Part shown: positions 1-4,833 of the stretch, piece by piece
Numbering within the stretch: position 1 is the stretch's first letter
How the letters are laid out: the number at the start of each line of letters is the position of its first letter
Source: an uncultured Bacteroidota bacterium
Lineage (GTDB): Bacteria > Bacteroidota > Bacteroidia > Chitinophagales > Chitinophagaceae
Direction of reading: 5' to 3'
Length of the DNA stretch: 7,446 nucleotides
Assembly (NCBI GenBank): GCA_903825065.1
Contig: CAIJZG010000274.1
Span: 1 to 7,446, forward strand
The notes under the pieces: model-generated
Told to the model about the DNA's origin: nothing
Databases searched by the model: none
Seen by the model: only the letters and a program-made list of their open reading frames with translations
Position numbers and translations under genes: made by a program

Positions 1-2
1 CC

Positions 3-110
3 AATCTTATTACTGCAACCTTGGTAAACGAAGTGGCTATCGAAATTTTTGCTGGAGCTTTTGGGTTTAAGGTAACAGCATTATATGTAGGTACCGGAAA
101 TATTTTGTGA
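3..110 (+). pseudogene. Upstream remnant of YraQ/DUF318-type permease, ending at in-frame TGA
   Basis: The frame enters from the left edge and reads 35 codons (NLITATLVNEVAIEIFAGAF, then GFKVTALYVGTGNIL) before a TGA at 108-110. The same frame continues without a shift into the open part at 138-641, and the 111-137 stretch (ILCGFILGK) still reads like permease sequence. The VNEVAI and ALYVGTG stretches are typical of the transmembrane core that precedes the central cytoplasmic loop of this permease family. I therefore read 3-641 as one ancestral gene carrying a single nonsense codon or a base-call error. Its N-terminus lies outside the window. TGA as a sense codon is unlikely: the other genes have no in-frame TGA and encode tryptophan with TGG, and the small gene at 3179-3340 ends in TGA. 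Confidence 0.7.
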
Positions 111-137
111 ATACTATGTGGATTTATACTAGGCAAA

Positions 138-641
138 ATGAAATTAGAAAAACATCTTACACCCTGGGTTCAAAACATCATTGTTAATGCACAAACTGAA
201 GAAGAATTAGAAGATGACAAACTTACTTTAACACAAATGTTTCCGACAATATTAAAAGAGGCTCTGTTAATTGTAAAAGGTGTATCCATTTACATTATAA
301 TTGGGATAGGAATAGGTGCAGCAATGCACGGCTTTTTGCCCACTGGCTTTTTTGAACATTATATCAATAAAGGCCAATGGTATGCTGTACCACTTGCTGT
401 TTTATTTGGTGTACCAATGTATAGTAATGCAGCTGGAGTGATTCCAATTATACAAGTACTAGTTGCAAAAGGCGTTCCATTAGGAACAGCCATTGCTTTT
501 ATGATGGGGGTAATTGGATTGTCTTTACCAGAAGCAATGCTTTTAAAAAAAGTAATGAACTGGAAATTGATAGCGATCTATTTTGGAACCATTGCATTTT
601 TTATGATTCTGTCAGGATACCTCTTTAATATCCTTTTATAA
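138..641 (+). CDS. C-terminal half of YraQ/DUF318-type permease (downstream of in-frame TGA)
   Basis: These 167 residues are the second half of a polytopic inner-membrane permease of the YraQ/ArsP-like DUF318 group, whose substrates are mostly unknown; some relatives export organoarsenicals. After a charged cytoplasmic loop (about residues 1-35, rich in E, D and K) come about four membrane segments: roughly 36-65, 79-112, 113-133 and 143-166. The GVPMYSNAAGVIPI stretch (about residues 91-104) followed by AKGVPLGTAIAFMMG matches the family's repeated core. Full-length members are around 300 residues or more, so this is only half a protein. The ATG at 138 sits inside a conserved region (FILGKMKLE), so it is the first ATG after the stop and probably not the native start. 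If the TGA is real, the product is probably non-functional unless translation restarts here. It ends 5 bp from the convergent Crp/Fnr gene. Confidence 0.75.
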   Translation: MKLEKHLTPWVQNIIVNAQTEEELEDDKLTLTQMFPTILKEALLIVKGVSIYIIIGIGIGAAMHGFLPTGFFEHYINKGQWYAVPLAVLFGVPMYSNAAGVIPIIQVLVAKGVPLGTAIAFMMGVIGLSLPEAMLLKKVMNWKLIAIYFGTIAFFMILSGYLFNILL

Positions 642-665
642 GCTGATTAATCGTTAAAGCTTTTT
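640..665 (+). terminator. Candidate intrinsic terminator of the permease gene
   Basis: Starting in the permease stop codon, AAGCT (640-644) pairs with AGCTT (658-662), and TTAA (647-650) pairs with TTAA (654-657). There is a two-base bulge (GA) and a TCG loop, followed by a T run (661-665). The stem is AT-rich and overlaps the 3' end of the convergent Crp/Fnr coding sequence, so it is plausible but not strong. Confidence 0.4.
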
Positions 666-1282
666 AGCAACTTAATTTCATTCCGATATAAAATGATTCT
701 CCCTTCATTTTCCATTTGTTTCAGCAATCTTGAAATCACCACTCGTGTGGAAGATAATTCCTCAGCTATTAGATTATGCGAAACTTTAATTACACTTGAT
801 CCAGTAAGCTTTTGTTTTTCTTTTAAATAGCTTTCAACACGTTCATCTAATTTATGAAATGCAATTGTTTCTATTGATCTCAATAGTTCTAAAAACCTTT
901 CATTGAAACCCCGCATGATATAATTTTTCCAACTTGGATACTTGCACAGCCATTCATCTAACTTAACATGTGGAATTGCAATTAATTCCACAGTATCTTC
1001 TGCAATAGCTTTCACCTCACTTTTTTTTGCTTCTAAGCAACAACTGTAAGCCATAGAACAACTTTCACTACTGGATAGATAATAGAGCAAAATCTCATTC
1101 CCGTTATCATCAATTTTATAAACTTTCACAGTCCCTTCAAGAATAATTGGCATCATTCGGATATATTTTCCATAATCCATGATATGGGCGCCTTCTTCAA
1201 ATTTTTGCCAGACTCCAAACTGATGAATCTCTTGTATCAGTTGTGGCTCAAATACTAATTGCAATTTTTCAAATCCGTTCAT
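647..1282 (-). CDS. Crp/Fnr family transcriptional regulator with cysteine cluster
   Basis: This is a 211-residue regulator with an N-terminal cyclic-nucleotide-binding-like beta barrel (about residues 10-115), a long dimerisation helix (about 118-150) and a C-terminal winged helix. The recognition helix lies near SSTRVVISRLLKQMENEGRI (about 177-196). I chose the ATG at 1282; the frame extends to a TTG at 1324, but a perfect -7 element (TAAGTTTG, 1306-1313) lies inside that extension. The barrel carries C75, C81 and C82 in ESCSMAYSCC, followed by KKSEVKAIAEDTVELIAIP. I recall similar cysteine-bearing Crp/Fnr proteins beside sulfur genes in Bacteroidota, and infer that these cysteines sense sulfide, persulfide or redox state. 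It lacks the N-terminal cysteine cluster of classical Fnr. It is transcribed apart from the HMA-rhodanese unit, from which a terminator separates it. Its likely targets are the palindromes at 2061-2078 and 6269-6286. Confidence 0.9.
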   Translation of the reverse strand: MNGFEKLQLVFEPQLIQEIHQFGVWQKFEEGAHIMDYGKYIRMMPIILEGTVKVYKIDDNGNEILLYYLSSSESCSMAYSCCLEAKKSEVKAIAEDTVELIAIPHVKLDEWLCKYPSWKNYIMRGFNERFLELLRSIETIAFHKLDERVESYLKEKQKLTGSSVIKVSHNLIAEELSSTRVVISRLLKQMENEGRIILYRNEIKLLKSFND

Positions 1283-1305
1283 TACAGAAAATTCTAAGTT
1301 ATAAT

Positions 1306-1313
1306 CAAACTTA
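1306..1313 (-). promoter_or_regulatory. Candidate -7 promoter element for the Crp/Fnr gene
   Basis: On the minus strand this reads TAAGTTTG, an exact match to the Bacteroidota -7 consensus TAnnTTTG, 23 bp upstream of the ATG at 1282. A well-spaced -33 TTG is not clear: candidates lie 12 and 25 bp upstream. It supports the ATG over the TTG start at 1324. Confidence 0.4.
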
Positions 1314-1364
1314 AATTTAACCAAACAAGTTGAATAGTCAATATCAATTTATTGCTTTACATTA

Positions 1365-1402
1365 ATTAAAAAAGCCACTGATGTAAAACATCCAATGGCT
1401 TC
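1365..1402 (-). terminator. Intrinsic terminator after the HMA-rhodanese unit
   Basis: On the minus strand AAGCCA...TGGCTT forms a 6-bp outer stem (1401-1396 with 1377-1372). Inside it, across a small internal loop, is a 5-bp stem (ACATC/GATGT; TTT loop on this strand). The hairpin is followed directly by a run of T (CTTTTTTAATT). It lies about 20 bp after the rhodanese stop codon and about 80 bp before the Crp/Fnr start, so it separates the two transcripts. Confidence 0.8.
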
Positions 1403-1422
1403 TTCCAATAAAACCAACAACT

Positions 1423-1734
1423 TTAATTGCAGTACTGATTGATAAAATCCCAGGTACCTCCATTAATTACATTTTCAATACCATTTATATCAAGATAAGC
1501 CTTAGCTTGAGAGCTTCGACCTCCACTTCTGCAAAAAACAATTATAGACGTTTTGTTTTTAAAAAGCTCTAATTCATTCGGAATGGTATGCAAAGGAATA
1601 TTGGTAGATCCTTTGACATGTCCTTCAGCAAATTCTGCTTCAGTTCTAACATCTACTAGAAACGCGCCATCATTAATTAATTTTTTATAATCATTATCAT
1701 TCATAATAGCTGACATTTGGGTTGAAAAGTTCAT
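1423..1734 (-). CDS. Single-domain rhodanese-like sulfurtransferase
   Basis: This 103-residue cytoplasmic protein is one complete rhodanese domain. It carries the DVRTEAEFAEGHVKGSTNIPL signature (about residues 28-48) and the active-site loop CRSGGRS starting at C68, which would hold the persulfide intermediate. The C-terminal NGGTWDF stretch (about 91-97) closes the fold. Length and motifs are those of stand-alone rhodaneses of the GlpE/PspE type, without a signal peptide. It follows the HMA-domain gene by 20 bp and is the last gene before a strong terminator. In this setting it probably moves sulfane sulfur produced by the sulfide-oxidising enzymes to or from small thiols; the true donor and acceptor cannot be read from sequence. 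An alternative start at residue 7 or 11 is possible, since the domain itself begins around residue 12. Confidence 0.93.
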   Translation of the reverse strand: MNFSTQMSAIMNDNDYKKLINDGAFLVDVRTEAEFAEGHVKGSTNIPLHTIPNELELFKNKTSIIVFCRSGGRSSQAKAYLDINGIENVINGGTWDFINQYCN

Positions 1735-1754
1735 ATTTCTTTGTTTTAGTATTT

Positions 1755-2015
1755 TTATAATTTATCAATAGTGCAAGTAATAAATGATCTTGCCTTACTT
1801 ATAAAATCATTATGTCCTTTTTCCGGATATCCGATTTCTTGCAACTTAGTTACCATCTGTTCTCTATCTAAAGCAATACCAGAAACGTTTACAATTCCTT
1901 CCGATTTCGATACTGTAACATTAGAAACTCCATTAATTTTTATTAATTCAGATTGAATAGTATTTACACATCCGTCGCATTTGATATTTAACGCATGTAT
2001 TAGATGAGTTATCAT
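1755..2015 (-). CDS. Small heavy-metal-associated (HMA) domain protein
   Basis: The product is 86 residues with an HMA/ferredoxin-like fold and a metal-binding CxxC loop (IKCDGC, C13 and C16), followed by a pattern typical of copper or mercury chaperones (SELIKINGVSNVTVS, then LQEIGYP). I chose the ATG at 2015: the longer frame to 2069 would start inside the palindromic operator at 2061-2078 and adds residues with no match to the fold. After the domain (about residue 65) comes a short tail with a further cysteine (C81, in FITCTIDKL), which most stand-alone chaperones lack. It heads a two-gene unit with the rhodanese. It may buffer a thiophilic metal (copper, mercury, cadmium) or take part in sulfur handling through its thiols; the sequence does not decide. 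Metal specificity is not predictable here. Confidence 0.85.
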   Translation of the reverse strand: MITHLIHALNIKCDGCVNTIQSELIKINGVSNVTVSKSEGIVNVSGIALDREQMVTKLQEIGYPEKGHNDFISKARSFITCTIDKL

Positions 2016-2044
2016 GGCTTGTTTTTTCAATGTAAAAATAGATA

Positions 2045-2052
2045 CAAGTTTA
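2045..2052 (-). promoter_or_regulatory. Candidate -7 promoter element for the HMA-rhodanese unit
   Basis: On the minus strand this reads TAAACTTG, one mismatch from TAnnTTTG, 29 bp upstream of the ATG at 2015 and just downstream of the palindrome at 2061-2078. The palindrome would then overlap the -33 region, a position that allows either activation or repression. Confidence 0.35.
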
Positions 2053-2060
2053 TTGGATAT

Positions 2061-2078
2061 CAGTAACAAAGGTCACTG
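2061..2078 (-). promoter_or_regulatory. Palindromic operator, probable Crp/Fnr box 1
   Basis: The plus strand reads CAGTAACAAAGGTCACTG. It is an 18-bp dyad in which CAGT pairs with ACTG and AC with GT, with a single mismatched pair outside the central four bases. It begins 46 bp upstream of the HMA start codon. The size and form (two short half-sites around a central 4 bp) are those of Crp/Fnr operators. A close copy with the same left half-site and a similar distance to its gene lies at 6269-6286. Confidence 0.6.
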
Positions 2079-2090
2079 TAGTCTTATTTT

Positions 2091-2549
2091 CTAATAAATA
2101 AATGGAACCAGTTTAAATGTGTCAGCACAATATTTACGATAATCGTCAAACTTTCGTTTTAACATTGTTTCTTCCCAATGAAGTTTAAATAATAGATTTA
2201 AAACTAGTAGACCGAAAATCGCAAAGCGAATTAAGTTGAATTGAATCAGAACAAGTCCCAAACAACCTAATAAAACGGAAGTATACATTGGATGCCGAAT
2301 ATATCTATAAGGCCCGTCGGTAATTAAGATAGCATCAATTGATGGTTCAGGAAAAATTCTGAGCTTACTCTTTTGCATGGTATAGATAGACCAAAAAGCC
2401 AACAATATTGAAATTGCAATAATGAAAATAGAAGTGGCTCCCATCTGATTATACTTGCAAGTAAATACAAGATATCCAATACAGCTAAACTGTATAACTA
2501 CGAGTAAAGTTGATTTAATACTTAAGTTCAAATTAAGATATTGATTCAA
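2091..2549 (-). CDS. Membrane methyltransferase of the ICMT/PEMT-like family
   Basis: This is a 152-residue integral membrane protein with hydrophobic segments at about residues 12-30, 38-56 and 91-122. The family signature is clear: TDGPYRYIRHPMY (about 77-89), which binds SAM, followed by the EE pair (126-127) and a C-terminal FDDYRKYCADTFKLVPFIY block. This is the isoprenylcysteine carboxyl methyltransferase / phospholipid methyltransferase superfamily, in which bacterial members methylate varied substrates. The methanethiol methyltransferase MddA belongs to a related membrane group but is longer. The start codon lies 2 bp after the stop of the preceding methyltransferase, so translation is probably coupled. 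It is the last gene of the sulfide cluster; its stop lies 12 bp from the operator of the next unit, with no separate terminator except possibly the palindrome itself. The substrate is unknown. Confidence 0.88.
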   Translation of the reverse strand: MNQYLNLNLSIKSTLLVVIQFSCIGYLVFTCKYNQMGATSIFIIAISILLAFWSIYTMQKSKLRIFPEPSIDAILITDGPYRYIRHPMYTSVLLGCLGLVLIQFNLIRFAIFGLLVLNLLFKLHWEETMLKRKFDDYRKYCADTFKLVPFIY

Positions 2550-2551
2550 TT

Positions 2552-3163
2552 TTAAAATAATTTAGTACCAACAAATTGAATTACATCTGCTAACCCATCA
2601 TGAAAAGCCCCTTCTTTTAATGTAGTTTGAATATTTTGAATTAGATCAAATCTTAAACTAGAAAAATCACTTTGTAACATTTCTATTGTATAAAGCATTG
2701 AAATATCTTTGGGACCGCCAGAGTTATTTTGTAATTGATTGGGATTGAATGCTTCCAAAATTATTTTTCCTCCTGGCCTTAACCAATTAATTGCTTTTTT
2801 ATGGATTTGAGCTCTATGATCAGTAGTAAAATGAGCATAAATAAAAGCAACTACATCAACACTGTTATTTGGGTAAGAAATGACAGTCGCATCTTCAATT
2901 AAGTACTCGATTTTAACCAGTTTTTTATGGGCCAATTGTAATGCTTTATTTTTTCCTTCTAGGCTTCCGTCAAAAGCATCTACTGTCCAACCCAATGAAG
3001 CAGCATAGACGGCGTTCCTTCCTTCTCCTTCACAAGGAAGGATCAAATTTCCTGCTTTTAACGCGCTTAATTGTGTGGCAAAAAATTGATTGGGTTCTTC
3101 ACCATAAACATATTCAGCATTACAATAACGCTGATTCCAAAAATCGTTTCTTTCGTTTTTCAT
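2552..3163 (-). CDS. Class I SAM-dependent methyltransferase, TehB/thiopurine methyltransferase-like
   Basis: This 203-residue soluble protein has the Rossmann-like methyltransferase fold. An N-terminal FWNQRY...YVYGEEPNQFF block (about 8-28) is typical of TehB- and TPMT-like enzymes. Motif I is ILPCEGEGRNAVYAASLGW (about 41-59), with acidic D65 as the likely ribose-binding residue. VDVVAFIYAHF (102-112), LRPGG (128-132) and a C-terminal EGAFHDG segment follow. Relatives methylate tellurite, selenium or sulfur nucleophiles, so an S-methyltransferase acting on sulfide or a thiol fits the location, but this is inference. It follows the 53-residue gene by 15 bp and is coupled to the membrane methyltransferase by a 2-bp gap. 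Motif I usually reads L(D/A)xGxGxG; here it is LPCEGEGR, normal for this subgroup. Confidence 0.9.
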   Translation of the reverse strand: MKNERNDFWNQRYCNAEYVYGEEPNQFFATQLSALKAGNLILPCEGEGRNAVYAASLGWTVDAFDGSLEGKNKALQLAHKKLVKIEYLIEDATVISYPNNSVDVVAFIYAHFTTDHRAQIHKKAINWLRPGGKIILEAFNPNQLQNNSGGPKDISMLYTIEMLQSDFSSLRFDLIQNIQTTLKEGAFHDGLADVIQFVGTKLF

Positions 3164-3178
3164 AAAATTATCTATACA

Positions 3179-3340
3179 TCATGAATGTCCCTTTACAACA
3201 ATTTTAATAATCTTCCAATTTAAAATCAAAAACCTTATTATTTGAAATGGTATGAACTTTCTCCAAAATAGTGTAAAATTTGTTGGAGTTGGGGGATAAT
3301 ATTGATCGGAATACTTTGTAATGATGAGTCGATTTTCCAT
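3179..3340 (-). CDS. Unrecognised 53-residue basic amphipathic small protein after SQR
   Basis: An ATG at 3340 opens a 53-codon frame ended by TGA at 3179-3181. It fills the gap between the SQR-like gene (27 bp upstream) and the methyltransferase (15 bp downstream), with spacing like the rest of the operon. The first 24 residues are polar with a proline-rich stretch (YYPPTPT, about 14-20). Residues 25-50 are aromatic, hydrophobic and basic (FWRKFIPFQIIRF, then a second I/K-rich stretch to VVKG), ending in GHS. This suggests a peripheral or membrane-inserted cationic helix rather than a signal peptide. No cysteine is present. I do not recognise the family. Two features support real coding: the fit to operon spacing and an internally consistent composition. 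Without the frame this would be the only long gap in the cluster. It could be a small partner that anchors or modulates SQR at the membrane. Confidence 0.65.
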   Translation of the reverse strand: MENRLIITKYSDQYYPPTPTNFTLFWRKFIPFQIIRFLILNWKIIKIVVKGHS

Positions 3341-3367
3341 CTTGAATATTTTAAAATAATGAGATAA

Positions 3368-4828
3368 TTATTCTGGAATTAACCACCAAAATGGTTTCCC
3401 TTTTGCTTTGTATAAAAACATATAGTGCATCGCCCATTTTAACCAATGTCCTGCTAATCCCGGTTCACCCATTGTGGTATTGATATCTCTACCCCAATCC
3501 GGGAACTTTTCCCAATCTGGCACAACCGGACTAACAGTCATTGTTGCAGCTGTACCTTGAGTCATTCCATAACCCGCCGAAACTATGCATGCTGCACCCA
3601 TTTTCCCCATACTAGCTTTATGTTTAATTTTGTGATCCCCTGATTTAATCCATTCAATAATATTATCAGCAGTGACTTTTCCCATCACACCTGAAGGCAT
3701 ACCAGTTCTTGGAGCAGTTGCAAAAATGGGGGTACCATTTTTACTTTTCATAGGCTTAGAAATGGAATGAGGAGGTGCAAAGGCAATACCTGGTGCAAAT
3801 ATATTGGGGTAGGAAGGATTCTGATAGGTTTGAGGCCAATCATTGATTGACCATTCTTCGAATGGTTTTACAGAATAATCAGCATCTACTTTCATCAATC
3901 CATTTGCGGCAAATAATTTATCTGAGATATCTGTTCCATGTTTATCAAAAGCTTTAAACCCGTGTCCCGCAAATCCAGGTATAAGCATCGCAAAATCATA
4001 CGCTTGTTCTAAATATTCACCATCAAGATTTTCGTAGTAAATTTTATGATCATCAATTTTTTTAACACCAGCTCTTTTAATCCAGTTAATATTTCTTTCT
4101 ACAAAATAAGATTCAGCAAAAAGTTTAGTGTTAGTAATAAATCCACCTTTTTTAATAAATGCACCACCCATTCCAAAATCGCCAAGTTCATATTCATTAG
4201 TGATCCAAATCACTTCCGCTTTTTTTTCTAACCCTCTGCGTTTGATTTCAAAGTCGACATTTAAAATATACTCAAATGCAGCACCCTGACAGGTAGCAGT
4301 TGGGTTTCCTGTTCCTATTACAAATACCTGTTTTTCACCTTTCTGCATTTTATCTAACTTCTCCTGTAATAGCTGCCAAGCTTCTGTTGCATGAGAAAAT
4401 GTACAAACTGAAGCAATGTTTCCAGTTCCAGGTAAAAGGCCTTCTGTTGCACCGAAATTTAATTTAGGCCCTGTTGCATTGATCAAAAAATCGTAGGACA
4501 CTTTTTTTAATTCTCCTAGTTGCTCTTTCGAAGTAAACTCAACTTCTACATATCCATCATGAATAGTTGCATCTCCTTCAGGGAAAAAATTGATCGCTTT
4601 TGCTTGCAAAAATTCAATACCCCATTTTTTATAGAGGGGGCGAAGATCAAATTTAATCTCATTGGCTGTCATTCTACCAACACCTACCCAAATATTGGAA
4701 GGGATCCACTGATAGTTTACTGATGGGGATACTACTGTTATCTGGTGCTCTTTTCCAAGACCTCTTTGCAGATAAGATGCTGCTGTGTGGCCAGCAACTC
4801 CAGCACCTAGAACAACTATTTTTGCCAT
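3368..4828 (-). CDS. Sulfide:quinone oxidoreductase-like FAD-dependent oxidoreductase
   Basis: The 486-residue flavoprotein begins with the FAD-binding GxGxxG (GAGVAG, residues 8-13) and has SQR features throughout: NYQWIPSNIWVGVG (38-51), the NATGPKL stretch (117-123), TCQGAAFEYILN (179-190) with C180, and AACIVS with C414. C180 and C414 are the probable redox pair that takes sulfide sulfur; a third cysteine is C142 (ASVCTF). The C-terminal part (about 455-486, GLAGHWLKWAMHYMFLYKAK...WWLIPE) is aromatic and basic, fitting the amphipathic membrane-anchoring helices of SQR. It would oxidise sulfide to persulfide or polysulfide, reducing quinone at the inner membrane. It is longer than type I SQRs (about 430 residues) and resembles the less-studied divergent SQR types. 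It follows the persulfide dioxygenase by 5 bp, so the two are co-expressed. The exact SQR type is uncertain. Confidence 0.88.
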   Translation of the reverse strand: MAKIVVLGAGVAGHTAASYLQRGLGKEHQITVVSPSVNYQWIPSNIWVGVGRMTANEIKFDLRPLYKKWGIEFLQAKAINFFPEGDATIHDGYVEVEFTSKEQLGELKKVSYDFLINATGPKLNFGATEGLLPGTGNIASVCTFSHATEAWQLLQEKLDKMQKGEKQVFVIGTGNPTATCQGAAFEYILNVDFEIKRRGLEKKAEVIWITNEYELGDFGMGGAFIKKGGFITNTKLFAESYFVERNINWIKRAGVKKIDDHKIYYENLDGEYLEQAYDFAMLIPGFAGHGFKAFDKHGTDISDKLFAANGLMKVDADYSVKPFEEWSINDWPQTYQNPSYPNIFAPGIAFAPPHSISKPMKSKNGTPIFATAPRTGMPSGVMGKVTADNIIEWIKSGDHKIKHKASMGKMGAACIVSAGYGMTQGTAATMTVSPVVPDWEKFPDWGRDINTTMGEPGLAGHWLKWAMHYMFLYKAKGKPFWWLIPE

Positions 4829-4833
4829 AATGA

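Noticed and set aside
108..110. TGA read as a sense codon (Trp or Gly reassignment)
   Set aside because: The other genes contain no in-frame TGA, tryptophan is TGG throughout, and the small gene at 3179-3340 ends in TGA. A local mutation or read error is simpler.
1283..1324. Longer Crp/Fnr protein starting at TTG (1324)
   Set aside because: The extra 14 residues do not belong to the known fold and overlap an exact TAnnTTTG promoter element; the ATG at 1282 is better.
1771..1956. Plus-strand frame opposite the HMA gene
   Set aside because: It is antisense to a clear HMA domain and its translation has no recognisable features.
2016..2069. Longer HMA protein starting at 2069
   Set aside because: That start lies inside the 18-bp palindrome and the extension has no family resemblance; the ATG at 2015 begins right at the domain.
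2941..3165. Plus-strand frame opposite the methyltransferase
   Set aside because: It is antisense to conserved methyltransferase motif I, and its translation looks like reverse-strand noise.
3183..3199. Possible third Crp/Fnr box near TGTCCCTTTACA
   Set aside because: It has only a three-base dyad, does not share the CAGTAAC half-site and lies in the 3' end of the small coding frame.
3286..3295. G-rich run (GGAGTTGGGG) as a possible G-quadruplex
   Set aside because: There are only two G tracts, and on the minus strand it encodes the YPPTPT stretch of the small protein, which explains it.
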